The notes under the pieces are model-generated. The model searched no databases. It was not told the DNA's origin and saw nothing but the letters and a program-made list of their open reading frames with translations. Shown one piece after another: positions 22,753 to 36,100 of a DNA stretch of 64,000 bases. The translations under genes were made by a program, and so were the position numbers. The stretch is from the NCBI RefSeq assembly GCF_000002985.6, contig NC_003283.11, positions 14,757,501 to 14,821,500 on the forward strand. Reading direction: 5' to 3'. Within the stretch, counting starts at the first letter, position 1. Each line of letters starts with the position of its first letter. This DNA is from Caenorhabditis elegans (lineage: Eukaryota; Nematoda; Chromadorea; Rhabditida; Rhabditidae).

Positions 22753-23578
22753 ATGACAAATTCCATGAGAGCGGTATGTGAGGGGGAAGCTGCAAAAATC
22801 AATGAGTAGGCACGGAATAGGCATGATGCCGGGCAGGCAGGCGGATGTTGAATTTCTAGTACCAGAACACTTTGAAAACCGAACACTGATTAATCTGTAA
22901 TATCTTGTAATCTCTATATTTCTGATTTTTAGGCGCCGATCTCGGATGCAATACCGGATAGTACTCGAACTGCGTTGGACAAAGAAGAGAAGAAGAAAAG
23001 GAGCAAAGATTCATCGAAAAAGTCAAACAAGAAGAACAAAAAGAAGAAGTCAGCGGATTCTTCCATGAAAATTTCGAAAAAATCGAGCAAGTCGAAGAAA
23101 TCCAAAAAATCTGAGAAAGGGAAGAAACCAGAAGCCCGAGGGAGGGATGAGGGCGAGAACTCAACGCAAAGATCTGGAGTGAGTTGAAATGATGTTCAGG
23201 TTACCAGAGTTCTTTTTCAGGCGGCTGAGACAAACGGACCACCCGTTACAGCTAAAAGTGCATTGTGAGTTTCGCCTGATGCAAGTTACAAATCCCGGTC
23301 AAAGTTTTGTTCCTAACTATTTCTGATTTTCAGGAGTAAAACCGCTAAAAGCGTTCCGAATGCCCCTAACACCAGTGTCAAGCCGACTTCTCTAGCTGCC
23401 AATTCTCCAGCCCCGTCGTACACAAACCCAGGAACACCAGCTGCTAATTCGGTTCCCGATAGTCAGTTATTTTAATGAGGAAAAGATCTCAATGAATATT
23501 CTTTCAGCAGCCAACCCAAGATCGCTTCCAGTTGGAATTCCCGGTGCTCCAGGCTGCCAGTCAATGCCAGCGTTTTAA
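22753..23578 (+). CDS. Small lysine/serine-rich protein, unknown function
   Basis: Five exons, 22753-22773, 22933-23178, 23221-23264, 23334-23461 and 23508-23578, join to 169 residues. The central third is almost entirely Lys and Ser with scattered Glu (KKSNKKNKKKKSADSS region), likely disordered and nuclear or nucleic-acid associated by composition only. The C-terminal third is rich in Ala, Pro, Asn, Ser. The first exon codes for only seven residues (MTNSMRA). Exon 4 uses a GTCAGT donor, slightly unusual, and exon 5 follows a CAGCAG acceptor that could shift by one codon. An AATAAA lies about 20 bp after the stop. I do not recognise the family. Confidence 0.72.
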
Positions 23579-23950
23579 AGAGAACTACTATGTGAAATAA
23601 AAGCTTTTTCTTGGAGATTTTGTTTTGAAATTACTTAATTTTAAAACAACTTTTTACAGTATTGAGACCAATTTTTAGAAATCTGAGTTTGAAAAGATTT
23701 TTCAATAATTGATTCCAATCTTCAACATTTCCAAGATACCCGATTTTTCTGGGATATCTGCAATTGGAGTTACAGCTGGAACATTCATCTCCAGCCATTT
23801 GTAATTCCAATAACAAGGTGAAGATGTGCAGGATGACAATTGGAATATGATGACATTTCCAGAGAAGGCGTGGTTTGTCTGGAATTGGTATATAAGCAAT
23901 CTATCCACCCGGGATAATCATTTAGTCTAATTTGCTCCTCTCCAATCAGA
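23579..23950. other. Short intergenic region with promoter of the membrane-protein gene
   Basis: 372 bp holding the 3' end of the lysine-rich gene and a TATA-like GGTATATAAGC at about 23,887-23,897, some 55-60 bp before the next start codon. Confidence 0.55.
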
Positions 23951-24709
23951 ATGTGTTCTTATTCAACATTTCTCTATCTTGTCCTTTTTCCAATGGTTTC
24001 TGCCACTGGACATCTTCGTCTTGAGCTCACTGCTTCTAGTCATTTTTCATTGCATCTTTCAACTAATTCAAGTCTTCAAACTGTGGAATTGGCAATGGGA
24101 GCTTCAAGAACTCTCAGTTTTCATCCAAAAGATCATCAAGAGACTCTTGAAATTGTATTTTCAAAGGAATTCAACTTCCCATTGAAGTATGCTTTTAAAA
24201 TGGAAACTGATGATAGTAGCTATCAAACATTTGCATTCACTGATATTGTTCTTCTTGTTAAATCGACTTTTGAATGTGATGCTGGTTTCAATGGAAAATC
24301 ATGTCAAGAGAAGACTACAAGTACAACAACTACTACTTCTACTACAACTGAAATCACAACTACTACCACTACAGTTTTGATTTCGGAAGTTCCATCAACT
24401 ACTCCAATTATTAAAGTTGCAGCATTCCAACAGTAAGTTATCACATTAACCAAAGCAAGAATCAACTCAGTTCTAAATTTCAGATCAAATCCCTCAAATA
24501 TTGTTCTGTACTCCGTGCTTATCCTCGTCATAGTCACTCTTCTCATCTTGGTTTTCATAGTTTTCTTCCTTCTCAAATTCCCAAAGAAAAACGTCTACAT
24601 TCGACCAGAAACTCCAAATTTGGAAAACTGCCCAGTGAAGATTGAAGATTCTAGATTCTTTTCTCCTATGAGCCCAAGATATACCACCGAGCCACATAAA
24701 CTTTTTTGA
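23951..24709 (+). CDS. Single-pass membrane protein with a short EGF-like motif and Thr-rich stalk
   Basis: Two exons, 23951-24432 and 24484-24709, give 235 residues. A signal peptide (about 1-18) precedes an ectodomain of about 85 residues with few cysteines, then a short cysteine motif FECDAGFNGKSCQ that looks like the end of an EGF repeat, a Thr-rich stalk of about 30 residues (likely O-glycosylated), one hydrophobic helix (about 167-192) and a 45-residue cytoplasmic tail with several Pro and Tyr. This is the layout of a cell-surface ligand or receptor-like protein; the ectodomain family is not recognised. A consensus poly(A) signal AATAAA lies about 60 bp after the stop. Confidence 0.78.
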
Positions 24710-25211
24710 CTTTAAATTGTTAATATTCAAATCTTAAGATGGTCCAAAAAAAAAAATATAACTAAATGAATAAATTCCATACTTTTAATCCAATTTATTG
24801 TAATTAGTTTGTGCCTGTGCCACAGTTTTGGTCCGTTAGTCCTTTTTTGCTGGCCCGACTTGTCGAGATGAACGTGATGTTACTTTTTATGTTAAATACT
24901 CTCCTGGTTAATTTAAATATTTAAAAAAAATAACCAGGAGAATCGGAAGGTGCCAAAAAATGTTTTTTTTTTCATAATTCTAAAAAAATTTATTTTTTCA
25001 ACCACAAACACCACTTTCTTTAAAACTTCACAGATTTACTTATTAATGTCTGAAGCTCCACAACAGCTCAAAAACCGCTCCTCAGCCGGGTCCCATTCTA
25101 GAAAAAAATTCGTCTTGAAGTAATAGAAACAGTATACAAGAAAAAATAGTTACGTTGCCAATAATTATAAATTCATTTCAACACAATACAAATCAAATAT
25201 TAAAAAATAAA
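24710..25211. other. Intergenic region between convergent genes, with a hairpin
   Basis: Contains two 3' ends and a perfect 10-bp inverted pair, CTCCTGGTTA at 24,901-24,910 and TAACCAGGAG at 24,931-24,940, with an AT-rich loop. No gene seen. Confidence 0.55.
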
Positions 25212-26501
25212 TTAATCAAGTTCTTCTTTAATCTCATGCTTCCGTCTAGCTTCATCTGCCTCTTCCATTGTCTTTTTTACATGAAGAAAAATGGTTTTCA
25301 TCAGGAAAGTCATCGAATTCGGATCCAATTCTCCACCTCTACCCTTCAAATCACTCATTATTTTCAGACGTTTAGCAGGGATCTGAAAATTACATAGGTT
25401 TTGAAAAACTTTCGACGAAAATTACCGGTTCCTCTGATGAGTCGTCTGGCACAAATGATGAAGTGCTTCTGAGATCCACGTGTCGGATGAAAGTAGCGTT
25501 TTTCTGCAATTAAATATCGGAATTAATTTTATTTTTATATTTTTCTCAGATTTTTAGAACTAACGATATTCAAGTTAAAGTCAAAGTTGTGAAAACTAGG
25601 CCACGTAAATCGATAAGCCTATGTCGATTTACGAGCCATGTCTTTTGCTGTTGGCATAAGCTCACATGGCATGCTTTTCGATCTTGAAATGGAAGAGAAA
25701 CGATGACGAAAATAAAAACTAGGCCATCATTGTTTGGCTCCTCTAGACATGTTATTTTTGTAGATTTACGAGCAATCATGAGATAATCAATATTTTCGTA
25801 TAATTTTCGAGTTTCAATAGATTTTACTCTTACAACAGGGAAAATTTCAGAAATTTGGGCGTTTTGAAACAAAGTGCCTTTTCCTCGTGAAGTACACAGC
25901 GAAATGTCAACCGAGTGTGTTTAACAAGTCACTTTTTTTTCAATATTCCATTATAATCTGGAATTTTACAAACAATATTCTCGCAAAAACTACTAAAATC
26001 ACATAAATTCACGAATAAATTGATTCTTTTATTGCGGAATCGCTCGTAAATCTACATTCTGAACGGACTAGCTGGCCTAGTTCTTCACATTCAATCGTAT
26101 ATCTCTTCCATCTCAAAATATTCCAGTGAACGAATAACTAACAAATGCCATCGGGTTCCTGTTCCGGATCAATTCAAATCCGTCGTCAGTCTTCCTTTGT
26201 GCAAAATACTGCCTGTCGAAATGATCGTAGCAGATGTATTTTCTGCCAGTCGCCAATGAAGCCTTCAACTGATCTTCGAATCCTGCGTCTCCATTCGCCA
26301 ACACAGTCACCCATTGTTCTCTGAAAATGTCAAGCTTTAGAATTCCAAAACTTCTTGCGCTGAAAAAGAAACTTACTGTTTGTCTGGAACTCTTGTGAAA
26401 GAAGTGACGTAGCTGTTAAGCGTCGAGGATCCACAAACGACACAAGTTCGACGTCGAATCGAAACAGTCGGTGATTGCACAGAAGAAGCTTCGGAGAGCA
26501 T
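25212..26501 (-). CDS. Small THAP-domain protein
   Basis: Four exons, 26501-26377, 26320-26143, 25503-25426 and 25382-25212, join in frame to 183 residues. The N-terminal half has the THAP C2CH zinc-finger pattern: Cys20-x2-Cys23 (TCVVCGSS), a Trp at 45 (EQW) and Cys72-x2-His75 (YICYDHF). THAP domains bind DNA; several C. elegans members act in chromatin and cell-cycle control. The C-terminal half is charged and Ser-rich, with no second domain. Exon 2 uses a GTTAGT donor; if unspliced, the frame stops nine codons later, giving a shorter isoform. The third intron (25,504-26,142) holds a complete inverted-repeat element. It lies about 640 bp downstream of the rin-1 stop on the same strand, too far for a typical operon. 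Confidence 0.8.
25586..26089. repeat. Inverted-repeat element in the THAP gene intron
   Basis: About 500 bp with terminal inverted repeats GTGAAAACTAGGCCA (left) and TGGCCTAGTTCTTCAC (right), plus internal TCGATTTACG/CGTAAATC pairs. No coding capacity. It nearly fills the intron. Confidence 0.65.
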
Positions 26502-27140
26502 TGCAAATCACCAAAACTGGAGGAATGAGCAGAGGGAATGAATTTTTACCGTACTTTTCTGCCACACATGACACGTGGGATTGTTCAGATGACCTTACGA
26601 GGTGCGTCCATTTGACGTGGCTCCCTATTTGTCAATGTTTCAAAAACTTATTTTTGAAATAAAACTGTTTTTCTTTTTCGATTGTAGATTCTATTCAGAA
26701 AAAAATCGTGATAATTCTTCAATAAAAATGCAAAAGAATTGCGTTCAAAATATACAAATATTCAGTGAAAAAATGGGGAATAATCACTGGTGGATAGAAG
26801 AAATGCGAGCTAATTGAACAAGATTAAAAAGGGGGAAAAGTGAGAGAAATCAATAAAACAGAACAAAAATGAACGGGTGAAAAGGCGAATAAAACATTTT
26901 AAAACTATTTTTAGAAGACGAATGAGAAGAATACCCATATTTTTGAAACAATGAGGAAGATGAATTTGAGTGGAAAGGGGAGTAGAAACAGTTTGAATGT
27001 CTTGGTTTAGCACAGATAAAGGGACTGGGATGTAAAGCTTTTTTTCTGGATTGGGAAAGAGGAAAGAAATGGAACGGCTCAGTTTATATGAAACAGGGAT
27101 ACAAAGAAGCTAGACTAGATGAGACTAAAATTGGAAGAGC
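26502..27140. other. Region between rin-1 3' end and THAP gene 5' end
   Basis: About 640 bp containing the rin-1 3' UTR and the THAP promoter. No further gene is convincing. Confidence 0.5.
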
Positions 27141-30100
27141 TCAGCAAATCGCTGCTCTTGGCCACGCGATTTTTGCTTCGTGGCGTTTGTAGGCGAACAT
27201 GTGTGGCTTTTTGTCCTTTTTCAGTTGTTCGTGGACAAGAACTGGGCATTCGGATGGAGATAGACAAGATTCGAAGCCTTCAGCGATCAGATATCTGAAA
27301 AATAATGATGTGCTTCAAAGATTTTGCATTGAAAATCCGAAATATTCCCAACTTCAGAAAAGCAAAACGAGAAAAAAATCGCCAAAGAATGAAACAATTC
27401 AACTTTTAAAAACAGGATTTTTCATTGATTTTTTGAATTCCCTCCAAAATGAAAACTGCGAACAGCCAATCAGCGATTCGCCCCACCCACTTTTCAACCA
27501 ATCAGATGGAGTGGGCGGAGAGACTTCTCATTTTGGAAAAAAAATCAAATAGGGAAATTAGCCAAAATTTCTCGTTTTTAAAAGTAGAATTTTCCATTCT
27601 TCCATGATTTTTTTTTCGTTTTGTGAATTTGTGACTATTTTGGATCGTCATTAAATTTCGAATTGTAAAAAAAACTCACAATCCATGTTCTTCCGGATTA
27701 GTGATTCCTTGCTGATGCGCGACGAGACGGCTCAATTTCGACGTAGTCAACATTGGAACTCCTGGGAATGTAGCATATCTCACACATCCAACAGCCTCGT
27801 CCGGTACGGCAATCTTCACAAATGCGTCACACGTGGCCGCCGAAATCACTTGCGGAATGCCAGCCGATGTTCCACGTGTCAATGTAGCAGTGGAGAGAAG
27901 TGGTGAAGAACAGAGATGACGGGATGAATCATGAGAAACAATGACACGTTGATCATTCTCACACAATCGACGAATAGATTCAGTACTTTTAAGAACGTGT
28001 ACAGCTGACCAGAGAGATGTAAGATAGTATGATGCATCACTTTGAGTAACGATTGGTTGGGGTAGAAGTTCCCACATATACCATGCTTCAACTTCACATC
28101 CAACGGTAGATGTACGTGAGAGAATGTAGACAAACCAGCGGACAAGATCTGAAATTTTAAAAAATTTGGGTGTGGGTTTTTCAATTTACAAAAATTTCAT
28201 TTTTTTTTTCGAATTTTCAATTTTCAATTGACTTTTCATGTCTTCTCGATAAAAATCAAATTATCAGAAATCAATGAAAATTAATGAAAAATTTAGCTGC
28301 CGCGAAACTTAAAAATTCAGTACTCTTCAAAGGCTTGTCGAAACCGGGCGCATTTTTTTGGGAAAAATTGCAAAATTTCGCATCTGGATAATTTAATACA
28401 TTTTCTTATTTTTCATTAAAATTTTCATATTTCGATAAATCTCTTTTTTCAGATATTTTTTAATTAAAAAAATCTAGGACACTTTCAATTTTAAATCTTA
28501 CCGTCTCCAGGCGGCAGTCCTCGATACCCACAGCTCATCGGATCCGTCGGATTCTCATTCTCATTTCCATTGTTAACTTGACATCCGAGCACAAGACCAA
28601 CAGCTTTCATCAGATTCTCCAGCTTCTTCATTGGCGAATAATGATTTTGCATTTTTCGCATCAAAAGCTTCACTTGTTCCATAATTGAAGATGATGGAGT
28701 CACAAGAGATTCCGGATTCGAGAATCCTAATTCAGTTAAATTCATTTTCCGAACCACACCTTGATTTTGAGATATTAACTGAAGAGCTCCAGCTTTCGAG
28801 TGTTCTTTAATCATAACATGATATAAAAGTGGTTTGACTTCTCGGAGCAAAAGTTTATGAAGAACTGCTTCAAGTACAGCGTCAATGTTCAAAATTTGAT
28901 TACTATTCAATCGAGAACTCTCTTCATCGATTATGTGATGCAAGTCACCTTCTCCATGTTTCACCAAATAATTCTTCATTCCATTGATAAATTGACGAAC
29001 ATTTCGTATCACAACTGCCGGATCAGTCTCTTTTGTGTCTTTTGTACAAGCAACGAATTGTCGAAGTGTCAATCCAAAACACGCATTATCTCCTTCTTTC
29101 ACTTGAGCCAATTCTTCAACATAATTCTGAACAGCTCTCCCGATCTTCTCATCAGTGCTCGAGCTTCGCGGAAGTTGAGCACGAGAGACACGTCCACTGA
29201 GCAGTGGTGACATTGACGGGAGTGTAGTTGGAAGATCATCAATAGATCCGAATGATGCAGCAGCACTCATTCCATTCATTCCAAGAGTGTGAGAGAATCT
29301 TGAAAGAGCACGTGGCAGACTTCGAATCGAAAAGGATCCTTCAGGCTGTCTTCGAAGTGTACTTCCAGCAATTGAACCATTCTTTGATCGACTTTCCAAT
29401 GTATTGAATTTCGAGCTTCCAGCATCTGAATCTTGTTCCCAAGCTTTCACAGTAACTCGATCACTTGGTAGAGGCCTTCTCATCATTTTCTCAGTTTGCC
29501 ATCTAATCATCTCATCCTCATCATCATCATCATCGTCTTCATCCGAATCCATTTGACATGTTGAGTCTCCGCCAGCAGTTCTATCCGAATCAGAATCTTC
29601 CTCTTGAATTGGTTCACTGACTTCTGGAATAAAATCGTTGAATTCTATAATCAAATTAAAAAGATAAAGAAACTCACTCAATCCCATCGTAGATTCATCT
29701 CCATGGTGTGCCAGATCTAACAAGTTCTCCCAGACATTTGAATCCCATGGCTCGTTGAATACGGTACCGGCGACACTGACAGCATCGTCTTCGATTTCTG
29801 AAAAATGAAGAGAATTTAAAATCTGAGTTCAACATCAATTTGTTTAATAATGTGGGTTACGGTAGCGAAATTGTTTTTGAACAGTAGAAACTGTACTGAT
29901 AACTCGAAAAAAAAAAACCGAATTTTACAAAATTTGCCTTAACTCGACAAGTTCAAATTACTTTGAATTTGAAGTCAATTTAGTTGAAGTTAATTAATGC
30001 ACTTCTCCGCCTTCAAGTAAAAAAAACGTGTAGGTTACTGCAGTGACTTAGGATATTTATTTTAAAGAGAATTTTGAATTTAAAAATTTAAAAACTCACT

Positions 30101-33100
30101 AGAATGCACATCAAGATGTATTCCATTCTTATCAGTAGAACTTGCAAAATCACAAAGCTGTGCATAATCACTGGAACGCCGACATTCAGAAATAACCGAA
30201 GGAGGTCCACCAACAATTGACATTGTTCGATTATGATGATGTCCACGTGGTTGTGGAGTTGGTAGAACCTGAAAAAAGAAATGAAAACTATTTTGAATGG
30301 AGAAAGGAGGCGGGAGTAGATCAAACAGTAAATATTTTGTTTTGTTCTCCAGGATTTGCGGCCGGCAGCGGAAAAACGATGGAAAATAACAAAAATTAGG
30401 CGCAATTTTCGGATTATTTCTTGTTTATATTTTCGAGTTAACTTTTTCTCATTTTTCGTCGTTCGAAAAACAACTCAATTTTTGGTGCAAAGACCAGTAT
30501 AAAGGCAGAGTCTGTTGTTGATTTTGTGAATTTGAAATCTGATTTTGACTATAAATAATAGGTAAAAATTGAAAATTTCCCAGAAATTGAATTTAATATC
30601 AATTTAATAGACTTGTTAAATCGAATTTTCTATAATTTTTAGCATTTTTTTAGTAATTTCAATGTAAATCAATTTAATACATTTAATTTTAACATTTAAA
30701 TAATGCTTACAGTTAGGACATACTAATACAAAAATCTAATAGAAAAAATTTTGAACTAATATTTTTTTTTTTTTAATTCGCAAAAAATACAAAAAAGTCT
30801 CGAAAAGTTGAAATGTCGGGTAAGAATAATAGAAGAATACAATGTGATTGACAGTGTCTTCGACATTTTGACGATGGGATGGTAATTATACGAAAACTAC
30901 GAAGACGATGTCAACAACCAAGAGGACTTTTCTTTTCAGGTCAAGTTTTTGAGTACATGAATACTGCGGAAAAGACTGAAGAGATTATACTTTCAAATCG
31001 TTTTTTTTTTGCAATATGTAGTAGTAGAAGTCATTACGATTATTCTCCGATCAGAAAACTAAATGTTTTTTGCCCATCAAACTTGTCTTTTTTTATAGTT
31101 GCGCAGTAATAGTAAAGGCGGCAATCGTTTGTTGTTGATTTTTCGAGAAATTTAGAGATAAATTATCTTGTCGAAAAAGAGAGAAAAGAGTGAAATTCGA
31201 TGAAAGGTTGGCGATAAAGATGTCAAGAAAATGTTTCGATAGTGAAAATCACCTGATGGATTTTCTTTTTTTTTTGCGGATTTTTTATAAAGGGAGTATC
31301 GCTATCTGGAAAATGAAAAAATCAAAAAATATCATTCTGATAATAAAATTTTTCGAATAATTTAGAAATTTTTATTTATAGTCAGAAAATTTCAGGTGCT
31401 CTTTATTCTTTGAAAACCGAAGATTTGGAAGATTACCAAAAAAAACTTTTTCAAAAATGTAATTTCCGTCAGGCTTTTGAAAAATTAGTTGAAAACTCAA
31501 ATTTTCCCATTTTCTGAACTTCAAAGCGAAAAATTCAAAAAAAAAACACCGTCATTTCATGTTTTGTCCAGAAAAGTGTTTTAATGGAAAATCTAAAACT
31601 CAGCGCATTTTACCGTTTTCAAATTTTTGTAATTTTTAACTAAAAAAAAAGGTGCACAAATGAAATTGGCAATTTCAAACTCATGGAAATGTTTTTTTCT
31701 TGAATTTTTATAGACATTAGAAATAGAGGAAAATTTAGACAAATATAACAAATCTCTCCGATTTCTCTACTATCCTTATAATTTCAGGAATTATTTAATT
31801 TTTTATAATTTAGTTTTTTTTTCAATTTTTTAAGTATTAGTTAACCAAAATTATGGTGAAGATATGATAAATTAAATACAGTTTTTCACAATTTTTCGAG
31901 TTTCTGCCAAATTTCTATCGAATGAAATAGGCGATTTCAAGGTTATTAGAATGTTACGATTTTTTCAAAATTTAGTTTTTTTTTCAACTATTTTCGAAAT
32001 CAAACTAACCTTTGCAATCTTCTGCTGCCGATTTTTAATTTCGTGATTAATAGCCGACCAATGAGAAGTACCTCCACCTGATTTCGATGATGTTGACGGA
32101 GCAACAGTAGAAGATGGAGGGTTGTTGTTTTTGGCTCTTCGCCAAACAAGCTCACTTTCAGTCGTTCCTAATTGATGAGCTTGAGATGATGTTGATGTTC
32201 TGTAATGTTGAATATTTGAGAATTCAATTCTTTTAATTTTAAATTTATATTTCCCAAAATATTGAGTTTAACCAGCACACTTTCATCACCGAAGAGTGAA
32301 TGATGAATGAGAGTGAACATTCATTCATCTACTAGAGTAGAATAAGAGAGAGAAGAGGAACGACTAATTATGCAAATGGAACGAAAAGTGAACACGAACG
32401 TTAAAAGTGTACCCCGAGTATATTTGACAAAATAAGGATGAAACTAGTCCCGTGAATGAGGACAAAAAGGAAACTTCAAAGGGGTTAAGATGTGGGTCAA
32501 GATGACCTTGTAAGCAGTTTCAGACCAATCGAGTTACTGAAAACAACCTTTTTTGTAACAGGGAGGACTGTAAATCTATTTTAAAAAATGAAGGACAAGA
32601 GAAAAATGAGGAAAACTGTGGAAAACAATCAGCTTGATTAAAAGGAGTAGACTAAAAATTAAAAATCGGAAAAAATGTTCGGAAAATCAGCAATAAAAGT
32701 TGTTTTAATCACATTTTGTTTATGAAAAAAATACAATTTTCTTTTAAAAAGTGGATAAAATTTGAAGTTTTTTTCGAAAAACTGAATTTTCTTCCGGAAT
32801 GTTGGAAAAACGAACAATTTTCGGTTTCTTTTTTTTTTGAAAAAAAAATCCCACTTGGGTTTTTCAAGAAATTTCAGTTTATTTTTTCATAAAATTCTTC
32901 AAGTAACTGCATTCATTTTCAATTGCCGCGCTGAGTGGTTACTGTACCAATTAATTAAACAATTTTTGGATTCTTACAGTAATTTAAATTTAATTTTTTG
33001 CAATTTTTTGAGCAAAGAATATGGATTTTAACGCCAAAAATTGGACAAATATTGAATTTTGAAAAAACTGAAAATATCAAGCAATTCTCGCAGTTACAGT

Positions 33101-36100
33101 AACCATGTTTGCACAGAAGTTCAAAAACAATTCAAAAGTTTGAAAAATTTTACAAAATTAAAGTGTCATTCCATATACAATTCAAAAATAAATAAATAAA
33201 AACTATAAATATATTAATCTTTCAATTTTTCAAACAAAATCTACACTATATTATAGGTTTTAATTACAAGAAAAGTGTACAAAAATCCAGTTGATTCCTT
33301 ATATCAAAGAAATACAAAAAAAAAGTAACAAAAAAAAGCTAGAACCAAACGGGTGGTCTTTCTACTTCTTCTTTTTCTTCTTTTTCCTCACATAATAAAA
33401 ATAAATAAGCAATTTGTGGCAATTACTCATCCTCTCTATCATCTGTTCTCATTTTTCTTCTCCCAGCCCTTCTGATGACAATTGACATGAGGAAACAGGC
33501 GAGAAAAATAGGAAAAGTGTCAAGATGGATTAGGCAACCTGCTCCCTCTTATTCAGTGGGCTCAAGAGAGGCACACAGATGCTCCAAGAGAGATTCGATT
33601 TCGGTATTCAATTCACAATAATTCATAGTCTAGAGGCTGGTTAGGAGAAGAAGCAACAGGATCGACGAAGATATCATCTTCAAGATCATTGGTATCAAAT
33701 TTCAATAGAATAAGGCTGAGGATGAGCACACACATAGAGGAAATTATTGATACTTGAAAATTTGAATAGAGGAATATGTTGCAAAGATTTAGAAAGGGAA
33801 GAATTGAATACAATTTCCAAAAATCAAATAAAATTGTTCCCCATTAAATTTGCAAATTCATGTTTATTATCAATATACTGTGGGGGTTTGTGATAATAGG
33901 AAAATATGTTCAAAAACCAAATAATTTCGGGATTCGGGGAAAGTTTACAAAAAAGTCTATTCTGTCATGAAAATCCAACATTTATCATTAAAACTTAACG
34001 TACATAGATAAATATTTGATTGATTAACTAATCATAATTTTTTTAAAAGTTTCTTTATGAAGATTATTTTAAAATCAACCAAATATTTTTTGATATTGTT
34101 TAATTATCTATAGACGTTGAAAAGTGGATCACCACTTCGAAATAGGCAGTTTTGTAGACTTTCAGAGATTGTTGTAATTATTAAAGTACAAAGCCAAACA
34201 GTAAAGTGTTATTGTGGCAGTTTATAATAATCATTATGAACAACGCGTCGAAACGAGAGAGAAAAGGTCTCGATGGGTGTTCGAAGGAAATGAAGGTGTC
34301 ACTCGATATTAGTATTATCGTCCCCACAACAACAAGGATATGAACGGAGAGTGCGGGGGGTCATAACGATATGTGCTAACGATCTCTCACACATAATCCC
34401 GTCTTCTTGAGACACCAATATAGAAAGATTTATTTGAGACTCATTACGTCATCTGGTAGAAATAATGGAAAAAAAGTAATCTAACACTGTGTGAGATTCT
34501 TCACTTTCATTAGGAAATTCGTGAGTTTGTGAAAGGTCAAAAATCGAATTTGGAGATACTCTTCAACGAGATATCAAAACTGATAAGCTTTCAACTTTTT
34601 TCACGAAATTTTAAGGTTTAGCTAATTGTAAAAGTGTCAAATTCGGATTAGTGAATATTTACAATTCTGCACAGCTTTGCAAATAGTGATGACCTTCAGA
34701 AAAGGCTGTTGACTATATGTTTCATGTTTTGGAAGAAACGTATAGAAATACATAAGGACGTAAATTCCCATGCAAAACTAGGCTGGCCATCAACTAATTC
34801 GATTTGCAACTGTGTATACCGATGATTTAGTTGAGAAACCCATAGAATTGGATTCGAACCGCCACCGCAAAACGGTGGACCACCACAGCAGGGGGCGTCC
34901 AAGAGAGGCGAACACAGAGGACAATACCTTATGTTGTTTCGGATGAGCGACAACAAAAACGTGAAGAGATGAAAATGTGTAGGAAGAGGCGGGTTGCCGG
35001 GGGTTCAATGATGACACAACATATAATTAATTGGTGTGAAATAGAGATATATCGAGTGTTGGGATAGATGGATGTGAAGATGATACATGCTAATTAGCAT
35101 TTGAACAAGGCGGTGAGCAGCTGGAGCCACGGAACAAACTTGTGTAACGAGTTAACAACTTTGGATGTCAATTTGCAAACTGAAGTGAACTGATGGAAAT
35201 TTCAAAAACATATGAATAAATTCACTTCTACGTAGAAGAACTTAGAATGACCAAGGAGAATAAACATCAAAAACTGGCAAAAAGTAAAAATAAGATAAAA
35301 AAAGTTGTGTTCTGGCAGTAGCATCTTCTTTTCCTCTACGCGGGAGGAAGCGGGAGGAGGGTGCCAACTATACACATTATTAATAATTTGTAAGAAAGCT
35401 AAAGAAACGGATATGTGTATGTGTAGCAAGTGCCTCGGTGTGTGCCCCAAGGGATAAAGAACCCGAAAACTTTTTTTATTTTTCTTTCCGGGACCTTTTT
35501 TCTATGTTCCTCCGGCATTTGTTTTCACCAGCAGGTGAGCTCCAAATGTATCAAATGAGCCAATAATTATGTACAGGCTTCACTCCAACCACTCCCCGTA
35601 TTTGGGAGGTTCGCCAAGAGAGCACCAATCAGTCAAGAGTCACACCTGTCATGTTATTGTGCATATACTGGAGAGCTTCTGATTTGCGGTAAATGAGCGA
35701 ACGGAACAGACGGTGGTGCATAACTAACAGACGGTGGTGCATAACTATATGAAACACAGGAAACTAGCGGAACTATTCGTGTGGTGGCAGGTAAATGACT
35801 GAATAGGAACACGGCACGGATTTAGAAGAAGTGGAAGGTACTACCAGACTAATGAGAGGAAGGAAATTCGTTGCATAGGGCGGCGGGTGAACGGGATTTG
35901 TGCGCAATAACTGACGCAATCAGGCGAATGAGTGAACGGTGGAACATTAAAAACTGCAAGCAGGTGAGCCTTTTGGAACAAATGAGAACATTGCGGAACA
36001 ATTTTCATAAAATTTGTGGATAGCTTTGGATTAAAAAAACTATTTTTTTAAAATTACTATTTAAGAGTATTGGTCAAGTGTTGAACTGCAAGATTTTAAA

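Noticed and set aside
34696..35017. Minus-strand frames in the large rin-1 intron
   Set aside because: No ATG start, composition not protein-like, and the only donor is in the wrong phase for the next rin-1 exon.
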